From Isoetes taiwanensis (lineage: Eukaryota; Streptophyta; Lycopodiopsida; Isoetales; Isoetaceae): DNA of 64,000 bases. Under the pieces are notes generated by a model, which was not told where the DNA came from, searched no databases, and saw only the letters and a list, made by a program, of their open reading frames with translations. The number at the start of each line of letters is the position of its first letter. Within the stretch, counting starts at the first letter, position 1. Of the stretch, positions 21,910 to 34,527 are shown piece after piece. The translations under genes were made by a program, and so were the position numbers. Location of the stretch: the NCBI GenBank assembly GCA_021234155.1, contig JAJEKV010000010.1, positions 17,893,418-17,957,417 on the forward strand, read 5' to 3'.

Positions 21910-23150
21910 TACTTCAAAGATCCCGACAATGTGTGCGTGGAGATTGGAGCATAACCGGATGCGTGGCACTTTGGCGTGGTGAAAAGAGGGGTTGCTCGGG
22001 CCATCCAAACAGAGGTTGCTTCATGACAACGTGTACATCAACAGAGCTGCGTGAGGTGCAAAGATCCGAAAAGTGATCAACTCGTTGGATTCGATTGCAA
22101 GGAGCCGTAGGGTCAAGCAAAGCAGCCCACCGTCCCGGTCCCGATCAAGAGTCATTTCTCCCCAAGGATCAAAGATATTCGGGGGTAGGATGACAGAGGC
22201 GCACGCCGCAGTGGAGCCCTCGAACTTGATAAATATTTTGAGCTTCTTCGTAACTGTGGTTCCGAGAGAGAGGGTTCCGCATTGTCAACGTAAATGATCC
22301 CGCCTCGCTTTGCAAGTCCATGGTGGCATTGAGATGACCATCGCTGATGACTAACCGTCCGTGGCCCAAAGAATGGATACTCTTTGCCCCGGCGGAGAAA
22401 AGGTCCGCCGACCAACATTTCATAGTCACCGGATCTTCGCCACCTTTCCAAACCCAAATTCCATGGGGAAGCGGAGATCACCGATGTTGATGTGAAGAAG
22501 AGGTGTGACGCCTTGAGGTCGCGTGGATATGGCCATTAGCCAACTTGATGTCATATGGGGCACGAAAGAGTTGTGTGATGCCCATTTGTTTGGCGAGTTT
22601 ATCCGCGATGAGATTGACTAGCTACCTCCATCTATTTGAACATGGTTGACTTGGTCGATTACCCACCGCGGGCATGGACCGTGGGTGTAGAGGTAGGCCA
22701 CAGCCCCAACTAAAACAGTTTGGGAGTGGTAACCGGTCCTTGAGAGCAGGACAGAGTTTCAAAATGGTTGCCAAGCTTAAAGGAATTTTGATCTTGGCTA
22801 GCTCCTCTTGTAGTTCTAGAGGCACATGAGAAAAAGGATCTGGCCGTTCCACCGGTGCCGGAGTGCGTGGTAGTGAAGCAAAGAACTTTTTTGAGTAAGT
22901 CAACCTCGCAGCAATATTGGGATACTTTTGAGAGCGTGGAGGTTGAGAGGTGGAAGGTGTATCTTGTCTTTGTTGAGCTCGTGGTGGCATGAACATTTGC
23001 CAATGTGCGCCTTCCGCAGCTTGCATGAGGTTCAAAATGCTTTGGCTTAACTTTTGGCATGACATGTGGCATGAGCTTCTCCAAGTCAGTGCAAAGTGAA
23101 CCTTTTTTTCGTCCCTCATGAGGAATGGTGTCAACCGCAAAGCGCGGTGC
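21910..23150 (-). pseudogene. Protease region of element B
   Basis: Colinear with the protease of A; YEMLVG-type and VPLELQEELAKIKIPLSLAT segments are readable. The catalytic DGGS region near 22620-22650 is frameshifted. Confidence 0.65.
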
Positions 23151-23336
23151 GCGCCATTCGAATAATGGTCAAGGGACGGATGCCTTGGTCCGGGCGTGAA
23201 ACTAAACCAACCCAATTGACTACCGGACCGGAGGATTAAGTGCCTGAAAAATTTCCTCTTGTGCTTGTTGATCCAAATGAGGTTGATTTGCTCGGAGCTG
23301 GTTGATAGCGTGATTGCCGAGGCGCCTTGGTGGCTT

Positions 23337-24586
23337 CTAAGAACTGGTCTCGCCTTGTTTGCCATTAGCAATCCAGAGTTGGTAAGCCGTGAGGCGGACC
23401 GATGTGGTCTGGATTGGTGCCGTGAAGCCGGACCTGAACTTGTGGAAGTTGAGGACACGCCGTGGGTGGTATGACCCCATTCTTGACAAAGGATAACACC
23501 GAAGCTTTAGAAGGATCAAAAGGAGGACGGGGTTGGATCCCCGTGGTTGCTCCCGCTGCTGATATAGAGTTGCGTGGGTTGCACCCGAAGTGGTGGCCAT
23601 GATAGTGCGATTGTTGCCGAGGTGTGGTTTGCACTTGATAAACCATTTTGTTGAACGGTGTGGGATGAGTGCGAAAGTGCACTCTTCCGTGGCATGATTG
23701 CACATGTTGCATCGCTTGCAATGAGGCGGGCCATTGGTGGAGTTGCACTCATTTGCCAAATGGCCTTGGTATTTGCAAATATGGCACCGATTTGACTCGC
23801 TACCAGGGATTAGCGTGTTGAGGCCGAAATGGCCGTTTGTGGAACCATGACAGGTGGAATGAACGGAGCTCTTGAAGAGCCACCGGGAGGAAAACATTGA
23901 CCGAAAGTGATTGACAAGGTCGATAGCCCGCTCCAAAGTCTTGGGACGCAGTATTCACCATGAGTCGAATAGCCGGAGGAAGTCCTTGGAGAAACCGCAC
24001 CAAAATCGGCTCGTGTGGGGTACTCCTTGAGCTTACTTAGCGTAATGTGAAGTCGATCCGCAAAAATCCCGGCGGATCTCGCGGGCTCTTGTTGAAGTTC
24101 ATTGAGTTGCTTGAGATGAAGTTGATCATCATCCGTGGTCCCATAATGAGACGTAAAAGCGCTCTCATTTCGGACCGAGTTTGTTTCCAATGGCTTTTGT
24201 TGGACATGAGCCATTGATGAGGAGAGCCACGCAGGGTGGTGGAAAAGATGTGGAATTTCAGTTGAGGTTGCGCATGACCATTTAGGACAGCTAGAGCCTC
24301 AAATTCTTCCATGTGGGCCTGAGCACTTTGGTCTAACGGTTTGCCTTCGTGGTTGCCAAAGGTGGGATAAGCCGGGCCAGAGTCCGAAAGGTAGATGTGA
24401 AAGTGTCAATGGGACAGAAATGATAGTGAGGATATTGAGGTTGAGTTGATGTGGCATGGTGCCCCGGCGACCCCGATGAAGGGGTGATCGGTTGAGAAAC
24501 CGGGCGTAGCCGGAGCATTGGTTTTGAGATCCGTAAGGTTGTAAAACAGAAGGGCAAAGGGGGAAATGTAGGGAAAGGATATTCCT
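23337..24586 (-). pseudogene. Truncated gag and zinc knuckles of element B
   Basis: The capsid block (FHIFSTTLRGSPHQWLMSNK) and knuckles CHICKYQGHLANEC and CKRCNMCNHATEEC are readable. The N-terminal Pro-rich part is cut at 24586, where the sequence passes through about 50 bp of filler into element C's extra ORF. Confidence 0.75.
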
Positions 24587-24636
24587 GCAACGGCAACTCA
24601 GATTTGAGTGTTCCACCCAGAAGGTTTGAGTGTTCC
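24587..24636. other. LTR-less junction between elements B and C
   Basis: About 50 bp of filler, including two copies of a GTTTGAGTGTTCCACC-type unit, replaces C's 3' LTR, B's 5' LTR and the start of B's gag. Read on the minus strand, C's extra ORF (ending ECRLVEHSN) runs in frame through the filler into the B Gag segment EYPFPTFP. Confidence 0.75.
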
Positions 24637-27597
24637 ACCAAACGACACTCAGAGTGAAGAAAAGGAGGAAGTGTTTCTGAGGGCGGGAAGCCATCTGTCT
24701 GAAAGTGATCCTCACGGAGTGAGGACGGCACCATTATGGTAATCGCTAATGAGATCCCGGGCGTGTTTGAAGAGCAGGAGGAGTGTTTTGGGCCAAGGGC
24801 GTGATCTGCATCAATAAGAAAGCGAGAGCGCACCATGTCTTCAAGGGCAAAGATGGGCGCCTCAAGAAATGTAATCGACATTCCATGAGGAGACAGTCCG
24901 AGGCCAAAGGCACCGACACCGGCATTCGGATTGTAGTGAAAAATGGGACGCTGCCGATTTAAGGAGCTTAGCAAAATGCATTTGAGGGCAGCACAAAAAC
25001 CTGCTTGAAGATGGACTCAAGGATCGTGAGGTGGTGGCATTCTGCAAGAAGATGTCAAGACCATGAAGCGCATCCGCCGCCGCTGCCAACCACGCCATTA
25101 GCAATGTAGATCCAATTCGTGGTGGTATCCGTGAGTGGCACCTTCTTCCCAATGTGAGCGGCGAACAAAACGTGGATCCCACCGAGATCCGGCCGAGATC
25201 CGAGGTGGAGTCCATCCGGCATGACCATCCATGACCTTGGTCCAAAAAGGAGGCGCCAATCGAAGTCAGAACCCGGGGCGGGAGGTACGCCCAGGGAAGC
25301 ATAGGGAGAAGGAACCATGCCCGTATGGGTTGGTTGAGCGCCTCCCCAATTGACCGACAAGATCCGGATCAAGAGCTTGACACCAACGATCCCAAAGAGA
25401 AGCAGAGAGTTGAGAGTTGACAGGAGGGCTATCCCATCCCGTGGGGACCGCCTTTGCTATCCAACAGGCTCGTAAATTGATTATAACCGGGCGAGGTGTC
25501 GCATATAAATTTGTGCATAGGGAAGATCCCTGATGTCCTAGATACTTCCTTATTCGCTTGCCCTCCGCCGCCGAGAGATAAATGATTGGCAAGCTCGTGC
25601 ATGTACTCTCGATGAAGAGTTTGGGTCCGAGCAGATCCGCAAGATATGGATTGTTATCCCGAAGCACCCATTGCACAAAGGGGGTCACCCCGAAAGAGTC
25701 GGGCGTGGCCCATTTCCAAAGTGTTCCCCGTATCACCCGGATAGAAATCATGAAATATGTAAGCCATGGGCTGAACCACTCAAGGTGATAAAGTCCGGAT
25801 CGGCACGCTATGAGATCAAAGACCACAAGGGCACAAAGACAACCCTTTGTCTTCAATGGAGAGTTCGCCAACCGGGGAAAAACTCAGACCGCCGGGGAAT
25901 ATCCATTAGGTCCATCGGGCCGCATGCCACTTCGAAAGGAAGAGGTGGCGGCGAAAGCAACCACATAATCGCGATAGCGTGAAGGAACCGGGAAGTCAAA
26001 AGGCATTCTCATTAAGAATGGCGATGACCGCCAAGTTTTGCTTGAGCCTCATCGCCAGATCAATAGCTTGTCAGAGCCGTTGTTCAAGATCACGTGATCC
26101 TGGTTGTCCCGCTCTAGCAAAGAAAGCGGATCGGTCACGGACCCGCTTCGAAAGTGTTGACCGGGAGGAGGATTTCCCTGAGTATTGAGACGAAGCACCC
26201 GCAATCTCCGCCATCCAAGATCTTCAAGCTTCTGCACCTCCGTAAGCTGATCTTGAAGAGAGGTGAGCCGAGAGGTTCTGTAGAAAGCCGAGCCGCCAAG
26301 GAGGCAACTTGAGCGCCCCGTGCTTGAAAGGTTTTGAACTTGAGTGCTGAAATTTTCACAAAGTTCGAGTACAAGGCGTTGAGCTTAGCAATATCTCAAG
26401 GCAAGGCCCTGGTACCTTCGGGAGAGCGACTTTGACTTGTTGTGCTCCAATAAATTCTGAATTTCATTGAGCCGAGCCTCGTTGATCCGGCAAGTTGGCT
26501 GACTTGCTCTTGTGCACTTTTGAGATCCGTATGAGCCCGTAAGAGAGCTTCGCGGCTTGTCTTGAAGTTTGGCCTCCAAAGTTGCAACTTGGGCGCTGGC
26601 AGCTTGAAGGTCCTGTGTACCGCATCGAGGCCTCTAGTGCCCGTTGAACCCCGGCTCATAAGAGCCGCCTTGGGATTCTTGTAACTTGAGAGCGGCAGCT
26701 TTGAGCATCCCCGGCCGATACCGATACAACAACCCGGCGAGGGTGTTGTGGTGGTGGAGCCGGGCTGTTGCCCGGTTTGTGATGTTTGGGAAAGATGGTG
26801 TGAACCGGATGGTGTAGCGGAGGAGGAGACAAAGGACATGGGTGTGCGGACTTTGGACATGACCGGGGAAGAAGGGCGGAAGTGCCACTCGGTTAGTCAT
26901 TGGAAGGGACCGCCGAGTGGAATTATGAGAATTTTGTGGTGTGGGAGGGAAGTAATGACGGATGAGGGCTTGAAAGTGGCCTCCCACGTAAACTTTCGAA
27001 ATGGAAGTGGCACCTCCGGCGGTCCACTTCTTGGAGAAGACGATAGAACATCATTTGGGGCCAATCTATGTGGTGGTTGGAGTGTGTAGCGTTGATGACC
27101 AGGTTATAGAAAGGCTTATTGATATGGGTGTTCTTGATAGAATACCCAAGGAACTTGGCGCCACGTAAATTTAACAAAGGTTTCGTGAGGCTTGGTCGAT
27201 ATTGGTCGACGATGGACATTGGCATGATAAGCGTGTGCACCAAACTCGCGGACATCTAGATCCCGTATGGCGCACCATGATAAACAAGGGGTGTGCAAGG
27301 GAATATGAAATACCTCGTAAATCAAATGTTGAGTCAAATAAATGGTGGTGCCATCGACCACGCGGGTGTAGCCTTGCGGGGTCGTTAACGATATTGGCGA
27401 TGAACCGCTTGGTGGTCGATTTGGAGCCGGAAGTTCCATTTGAGAGAATTCAAAGCTTGTGTCGTCGCTCAGCGACATCTTTAGTTGGGCCAACAAGGGC
27501 TTCACTTGAAAGTGGGCCAAGAAGGATACAGATGCAAAAAGAGCCGGATCCTTGGGAGCAAAAGAGCTTGAAGTGTAGAAAATCTTGGGGCAGCCAT
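24637..27597 (-). pseudogene. Large extra ORF of element C
   Basis: Same architecture as in B and D: N-terminal MAxx..KDPALF start near 27597, then TIYLTQHLIYEVFHIPLHTP, the YSIKNTHINKPFYN block (about 27110-27170), a coiled coil (about 26300-26700), and the C-terminal region with YLADLL, DWRLLFGPRSW and SSLNRQRPIF. Frames are broken at many CTG/CAG positions. Not recognised as a known family. Confidence 0.7.
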
Positions 27598-28143
27598 GGT
27601 AACGATTTGCGTAAACGAAGAGTGATTCAAAGGCGGAGGACGAAAAGTCGAAAGCACGGAGGACAAGGGCGCCTGAAGAACGAAAAGGTTTTTAGGGCTT
27701 AATAACCGAGGCTTAAGAGGTATGAAGAGGGCTTAAACCGAACCGCTGATGGTGCCAAAATCAAAAGATGCCAAGAAGTGTATGGAGAGGCAAAAATTTG
27801 GCTAAGTCCCAAAAACGTAAGGGAGAAGCAATGAACGGTGAGGATGAGACGTGAAAGAAGGATCGGATGTGACAGGTGGGCAAAGGACACACATTAATGT
27901 TCGACGGGCGTGAAAAGAAGAAATTGCATTTAATGCCGGCAACTCGGCGGGATATCATTAAAAGGAATGTGTCGTCAAGGTACCATGGCTAGATATGCGG
28001 GAGAAAAGATTCTCATTTTAGAAACAAATTTTGCATTGCAAAACACGCTGGCGATTTGTGTGATTGGTCCACGCCGACAAGGAGTTCCTCGCTTGGCTAT
28101 ATAAGACGAACCGGGAGTAACGGCGGCATCCGATGGCGCCAAG

Positions 28144-28392
28144 ATGGCCGCCGCCGGTTTGAACGAGGACCGCACTATGCCCACGAACCGCCGAGTGGAT
28201 TACCCGCAAGATGAATTGTCTCGACCTTCGGCGCCGCCACAACCGCGGGCATTCGAATGGACGGCTGGTGTGCCGGGATGGCCGAACATCCCACCAAGAC
28301 CAACAGATGGAGGTGGTTCTCGCACCTTCGCCGATCCCGAGCGTAACCTCTACCATCTCCTCCTCGCATCACCTCTGCCCAACCCGGAGTAG
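28144..28392 (+). pseudogene. Antisense Cys-rich ORF of element C
   Basis: Begins MAAAGLNED like the D copy, with a TATATAAG box at 28098-28105, about 45 bp upstream. After a few codons the frame is shifted by changes at CTG sites (AACTGCCAG-like in D against AACCGCCGAG here). Confidence 0.45.
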
Positions 28393-28699
28393 AGGGTTTT
28401 TCCTCTTAGGACTTAGTAGATAGGGCTCGAGCCCGCTTTTTGTATATAGGGTAGTGCCCATAGCGAAATAGCCGGGCAAGCGCCACATTTTGTAAAGAAT
28501 TTCCACTATAATAGAATATGCCGCCTTTCTAGTCACTTTCTCCGGTGTTTTGCCTCTTGAATCAGATTCGCTTTGTTGATTTTCGCTTTACAGATGAAAT
28601 GTTTTGAGACGAAAACCATTAACCAATGTAGGTAATGGAGTGCCATCTAACTCGCCAGCTTGGAAAACGCTTTGGTCTAACCACTTGAACAATTTGATA

Positions 28700-29590
28700 A
28701 GGGCCAAGCCAACTAAACTTGAGTTTACCCGAAAATTTTTGTACACGAATCATAAAGAAGAACCAAATCGCCTTCTTTGAATGTTTTGTCTTCGACGCTT
28801 GTCATGTAAAGATTTTTGCAACCGTTGTCCATGAAGAACACGAATATAAGCATCCCTTCAAGTTCATCCAACTGTTCTAATTGATAGACCTTTCTTTGAG
28901 TGCAAAGCAGTGGATTATGAGCAAGAGCTTGAAAAAACGAGTGTTGGAAGGATGTATTCAAACGGCATGAGAGCTTCCTGACCATAAACCAATTTAAAAG
29001 GAGTGTGCCCGGTAGCAATCTTGAAACAAGTATTGTAGGCCCAAAGAACAAGAGGGAAGTTTTGTCCGCTAACTGCAAGCGGGAAGCGCCACAAATTTTC
29101 TTGAGAATGGTGACCAGAGTTTTGTTGGTGCTTTCGGCCAAACCATTACCTTGAGGATAGTAAGGTGTGCTCTTGTGATGATGTATCAGGAGATAATCCG
29201 TCAGCTCCTTGATAGTATGATTGATGAAATGGACACCACGGTCACTGACCAGCTCCGTGGGGCAGCCGAATCGCGTGATAATTTGTTGATAGAGGACCCT
29301 AGCTGTGCTTGCTGCAGTGTTGTCTGGAAGTGCACAAGCTTCCGCCCATTTGGTAGCGTAGTCAGTGAGAACCGAATGTAACGCACGGGTGTGCCGCTGC
29401 AGAGGATCTATAGGTCCCACAAAGTCCATTCCCCATTTGGCAAGGGAAGTGGCGGGCGACCGGCGCCAAGGGAAGAGCGCCACGCGTCGGCCGTGGGGCC
29501 CCACCCGGGGCAAGCGCCACACGTCGCGGGCGCGGGCGTGGAGCATCTTTGAAGAGCGTGGGCCAATAATACCCAAATGAGAAGGATTTT
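28700..29590 (-). pseudogene. Integrase of element C
   Basis: The core is nearly complete: WGMDFVGPIDPL (Asp), DYATKWAEACALPDNTAAST, LVSDRGVHF (Asp) and YYPQGNGLAESTNKTL (Glu), spaced as in a DDE integrase. A frameshift follows at ICGASR. The last readable part, GDLVLLYDS, lies before the tail. Confidence 0.8.
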
Positions 29591-29814
29591 ATGCGTGAAG
29601 TGGTGTCACCATGAAAATGACCACCACCTAGCCCTTGATGAGCTTCTCGAACAATATCCGAACTTCATGAGGTAGAACACAAATCGAAGGATGGTGTCCT
29701 TACCCTTTTTGTAGAGATGTCCTGCAACCATGGTGTAGTCACGGACCTCTCTGAGAAATTGATGGCGACGGATTGTCGCCATGGCAGAGAGAGAGCCGCC
29801 TCGCCTTACGGTGG

Positions 29815-31640
29815 AAGAGCACCCGTGAGGAGGTAATCTGAAAATCATGGAACCAATGTGGTGTTGCCGCTACTAAAAAAGCCGAGCATCGAAAAGCGCC
29901 CGAGACTCCGGTTGAGGGATCATCCGTGGATGCGTGAAAGATAATCCGGGACGACATGAGATTTGCCGGCCTTATGAACGATTTCAAAAGGAGCAAATTC
30001 TTGGAGAAGAAGGACCCAACGAGCAATGCGGCCCGTGGGCGTGGACTTGTTGATCAAATAGAGGAGTGCTTGGTGGTCCACAAAGAACTTGATTTGATCA
30101 CCTAAAAGGTAATGACGCGGCTGTTGGACACGTAAAATGAGACCCAAAGCTTCACGCCCGCGGGCGTGAAATAGTTGCGCCGCCAGAAATTGAGTTTTCG
30201 CGGCGAAGCGATTTGGTTTGTCGATTAATGCGCATCATATTCTTGAGAAAGAACAGCTCCAATAGCAAACGCCGGGAACATCTACATGAACGTGAAAGGG
30301 CTTGTCCCATTGAGGAGGAACAAGAACCGGTGCCTGAGTAAGCAAAAGCTTCAGCTGTTGGAACGCAGCATCCGCCTGGGAATTCCAAGCCCAGGTGGAT
30401 TCGTCACCCGTGAGTTTATGAATGGGATCTGCAATGGTCATGAGTCCGTGTATGAAGGTGGAGTAATAATTGACCTTACCCAGAAAAGAGCGTGTCTCCT
30501 TGATATTGGCTGGTGCTTGAGCCTTGAGCACACAAACCGATTTTGGCAGATCTCGTGGTGATACCGCTTTGTCGACCACATGGCCTAACAGAACACCGTA
30601 GGTGACGCAAAAGGTGCATTTCTCGTGATTGAGACTAATGCCGACTCATCACATTTCGGAAGACGAGTTCCAATTTATCCAAATGGTCAGCCATGGAACT
30701 GTGAGGCGAGAAGTCATCTTGAAAAATTTGCAAGAAGGGATTTTCCTTCATGAAATCATGAAAAACCGAGAGCATGATGCGTTGAAACGTTGATGGAGAG
30801 TTTGATAATCCAAAAGGAACCACCTTGTAGGCAAAACGTGCCCCGGGGTGGTGAAAGTAGTCTTGAGTTGATCAGATTCTTTGATTGAGATCCGATTGTA
30901 GCCGAAAAACCATCCATGAAGGAGTACATCTCATGTCCACCCACCTCTTCCGAACCCGGTCCGTGAAGGGAAGTGGAAAATGATCACGCCCGTGGCCGAG
31001 ATTGAGTTTCCGATAGTCCACACGCACGCCGATCTTACCATTGTGTTTAAGGGCAATGACGATGGGGCTCACCCATTCGTAATGTTTGACCTCATAGATC
31101 AAACCCGCAAAAAGGAGTTTGTCAATTTCCGCCTTGACGCCGATCACGGTAATTAGGGTTGAGCCGTCAGATCGCCGTTGCTACACCGGGTCGCGGCATC
31201 AGATTTGGTAGGAATGGTGAGTTCCCCAAGCTTTTGTTGATGCCCAAGATCTCGTAACTCCGTGCGAAAAATGTGTTTGAATTTTGTGAACAGCTTGACG
31301 GCCCCGCTACGATAAGGAGCCGGAAGATTTGCGGCAAAGCGGACAGGTTGATTGTTGCCCACATCCACAATCTCGACTTGAGTCCGAATATGGGGTATTA
31401 CTTCAAGATCCCGGACAATGTGTGCGAGGTTGGAGCATAACCGGATCGTGGCACTTTGCGTGGTGAAAAGAGGGGTTGCTTTCGGTTTCATCCAGCCAGA
31501 GGTTGCTTCATGACAACTGTACATCAACAGAGTTGCGGGAGGTGCGGCAAGATCCGAAAAGTGATCAACTCGCGTTGGATTCGATTGCAAGGAGCCGGTA
31601 GGGTCAAGCAAAGCGACCCACGGCACGGGTCCTGATCAAG
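29815..31640 (-). pseudogene. RT-RNase H of element C
   Basis: Pieces match element A: SPIVIALKHNGKIGV (with the five residues missing in A), FLQIFQDDFS (again Gln before DD), MVPFGLSNSPSTFQRIM, CVLKAQAPANIKETRSFLGK, FVDHQALLYLINKSTPTGR and VVPDYLSRIH. An in-frame TAG before RT at the position of 5232 in A is also present. Frameshifts fall mainly at CTG/CAG sites. Confidence 0.75.
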
Positions 31641-31649
31641 AGTCATTTC

Positions 31650-32662
31650 TCCCCAAGGATCGGCATATTCTGGGTAGGATGACGAGGCGCATCGCCAGTG
31701 GAGCCCGAACTTGATAAATATTTTGAGCTTCTTTAGAATCATTAATGTCCAGAGAGAGGGTTCCGCATTGTCAACGTAAATGATCCCGCCTTGCTTGCAA
31801 GTCCATGGTGGCATTGAGATGACCATCGGTGATGACTAAGCGGGTCCGCGGCCCAAGAATGGATACTCTTTGCCCGGCGGAGAAAAGGTCCGCCGACCAA
31901 CATTTCATAGTCACCGGATCTTCGCCAGCCTTTCCAAACTCCAAATTCCATGGGGAAGCGGAGATCACCGATGTTGATGTGAAGAAGAGGTGTGACGCCT
32001 TGAGGTCGCGCGATATGGCCATTAGCCAACTTGATGTCATATGGGGCACGAAAAGAGTTGTGTGATGCCCATTTGTTTGGCGGAGTTTATCCGCGATGAG
32101 ATTGATTTCAGCTACCTCCATCTATTTGAACATGGTTGACTTGCTGATTACCCACCGTGGCATGGACCGTGGGTGTAGAGGTAGCCACAGCCCCAACTAA
32201 AACAGTTGGGAGTGGTAACTGGTCCTTGAGAGCAGGACAGAGTTTCAAAATGGTTGCCAAGCTTAAAGGAATTTTGATCTTGGCTAGCTCCTCTTGTAGT
32301 TCTAGAGGCACATGAGAAAAAGGATCTGCTGGTTCCACTGGTGCTGGAGTGCGTGGTAGTGAAGCAGCAACTTCTTTGAGTAAGTCAACCTCGGCAGCAA
32401 TATTGGGATACTTTTGAGAGCGTGGAGGTTGAGAGGTGGAAGGTGTATCTTGTCTTTGTTGAGCTCTGGTGGTGGCATGAACATTTGCCAATGTGCGGCC
32501 TTCCGCAGCTTGCATGAGGTTCAAAATGCTTTGGCGAACTTTTGGCATGACATGTGGCATGAGCTTCTCCAAGTCAGGTGCAAAGTGAACCTTTTTTTCG
32601 TCCTCATGAGGAATGGTGTCAACTGCAAAGGCAGATTGCGTGCCATTCGGAATAATGGTCAA
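31650..32662 (-). pseudogene. Protease of element C
   Basis: Linker and protease as in A; the first 184 codons (32662-32108) are open and end at VNHVQIDGGS, the catalytic loop. The frame shifts right after it at about 32110, which is also where CTG/CAG depletion begins. The later VGGPF segment corresponds to A's VGRPFL. Confidence 0.75.
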
Positions 32663-32691
32663 GGGACGTGATGCCTTGGTCTGGCGTGAAA

Positions 32692-33304
32692 CTAAACCAA
32701 CCCAATTGGACGGCTGGACTGGAGGATTAAGTGCCTGAAAAATTTCCTCTTGTGCTTGTTGATCCAGCTGAGGTTGATTTGCTGGAGCTGGTTGATAGCG
32801 TGATTGCTGAGGCGCTCTTGGTGGCTTCTTAAGAACTGGTCTCGGGCCTTGTTTGCCATTAGCAATCCAGAGTTGGTAAGCCGTGAGGCGGACCGATGTG
32901 GTCTGATTGGTGCCAGGAAGCTGGACCTGAACTTGTGGAAGTTGAGGACACGCCGTGGTGGTATGACCCCATTCTTGACAAAGGATAACACCGAAGCTTT
33001 AGAAGGATCAAAAGGAGGACGGGGGTTGGATCCCCGTGGTTGCTCCCCATTCTTCGATAGAGTTGCGTGGGTTGCACCTCGTGGTGGCTGGCCGATAGTG
33101 CGATTGTTGTTTGAGGTGTGGTTTGCACTTGATAAACCATTTTGTTGCGGAACGGTGTGGGATGAGTGCGAGTGCACTCTTCCGTGGCATGATTGCACAT
33201 GTTGCATCGCTTGCAATGAGGCGGGCCATTGGTGGAGTTGCACTCATTTGCCAAATGGCCTTGGTATTTGCAAATATGGCACCAGATTTGATCAAGGCCG
33301 TGGA
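32692..33304 (-). pseudogene. Zinc-knuckle region of element C Gag
   Basis: The knuckles KYQxxLANEC/CKRCNMCNHATEEC (33254 onward) and the third, CQEWGHTTTAC (about 32950-32995), are present. The third has Glu where A has a stop. The frame slips between the second and third. Confidence 0.75.
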
Positions 33305-34487
33305 TTAGCGTGTTGAGGCTGAATGTACCGCTTGTGGAACCATGACAGGTGGAATGAACGGGAGCTCTTGAAGAGCCACGCCTCGGGAGGAAACATTGAC
33401 TGAGTGATTGACAAGGTCGATAGCCTGCTCCAAAGTCTTGGGACGCAGGTATTCAGTCATGAGTCGAATAGCTGGAGGAAGTCCTTGGAGAAACCGCACC
33501 AAAATCCGGCTCACGTGGGGGTACTCCTTGAGCTTACTTAGCGTAATGTGAAGTCGATCCGCAAAATCCCGGGCAGACTCCGTGGGCTCTTGTTGAAGTT
33601 CATTGAGTTGCTTGAGATGAAGTTGATCATCATCCGTGGTCCCATAATGAGACAGAAAAGCAGTTCTCATTTCGGACCAGTCTTGTTTCCAATGGCTTTT
33701 GTTGGACATGAGCCATTGATGAGGAGAGCCACGCAGGGTGGTGGAAAAGATGTGGAATTTCAGTTGAGGTTGCGCATGACCATTTAGGACAGCTAGAGCC
33801 TCAAATTCTTCCATGTGGGCCTGAGCACTTTGGTCTAACGGTTTGCCTTTCGTGTTGCCAAAGGTGGGATAAGTCAGTTCCAGAGTCTGAAAGGTAGATG
33901 TGAAAGTCTTTGGGCGGACAGAACAATATAGTGAGGATATTGAGGTTGAGTTGGATGTGGCATGGTGCCCGAAGGACCCCGATGAAGGGGTGATCAAGCT
34001 GTTGAGAAACTAAGTAGCCGGAGCATTGGTTTTGAGATCCGTAAGGTTGTAAACAGAAGGGCAAAGGGGAAATGTAGGAAAAGGATATTCCCCGGTAGGC
34101 GCAAAAGGAGACTTGTGGATATCCGTGCCACCCGGGAGATGATGGTTGTGAAGGAAGAGGCGATGGCCCCAAGAATGATGGATGTAGGCATGTTCGGGGG
34201 TATGAAAGTACGGTTGAGAAGGTTGAGCCTGATAAGGCTCCTGATAGTGATGAGGGGACTGAGGTTGTGAGCAATGTTTGCACGCTTGGGGCGGGGAACT
34301 GGGACGAGACAGGACACGAGGGGTTGGTGGCGCTGACTGAGCCCTAGACCGAAGATGGCCTCCCTCTATGTCATAAGCAGATCCATACATGTCGCGAAAC
34401 GCTTTCCGACGCCGATGGCGCCCAAGCGAGAGGTCGTCTGAGAAAGGAGTTCTTCCGGGCGTGAAATTACGGACGCATATGGCGGCG
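33305..34487 (-). pseudogene. Gag capsid of element C
   Basis: The capsid part (33997-33305, 230 codons) is open and close to A: HMEEFEALAVLNGHAQ, FHIFSTTLRGSPHQWLMS, FLQGLPPAIRLMTEYLRPK. The Pro-rich N-terminal part (34390-34010) is open in another frame, so one slip near 34000 separates them. The start codon region near 34480 is degraded. Confidence 0.8.
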
Positions 34488-34506
34488 TAAGAAAGTAGGA
34501 TGGAAT

Positions 34507-34527
34507 CAGACCCGGCAGCGGCGGCGG
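34507..34527 (-). promoter_or_regulatory. Primer-binding region of element C
   Basis: Next to the LTR, the minus strand reads CCGCCGCCGCTGCCGGGTC, containing GCCGCTGCCGGG, one mismatch from the tRNA-Asp-type core GCCGTTGCCGGG. Confidence 0.45.

Larger units (their letters stand above)
15154..24586 (-). mobile_element. Ty3/gypsy element B (Athila/Tat-like)
   Basis: In element orientation: truncated gag (24586), zinc knuckles, protease, RT/RNase H, integrase, spacer with antisense ORF, large extra ORF, then LTR at 15153. The 5' LTR and the first part of gag are missing at the junction with element C. Nearly every domain is recognisable but frames shift every 100-200 bp. Aligned to A and C, most of the differences fall at CTG or CAG, so the frameshifts may be sequence error and not decay. 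Confidence 0.85.

Noticed and set aside
15154-32130. Many frameshifts in B and C taken as programmed frameshifting or rapid decay
   Set aside because: They coincide with CTG/CAG sites and differ between copies, so sequence error is the simpler reading.
14950-32130. RIP-like or deamination mutation as the cause of CTG/CAG loss
   Set aside because: Such processes give C to T and G to A; the seen changes are mostly T to C, A to G or small indels.
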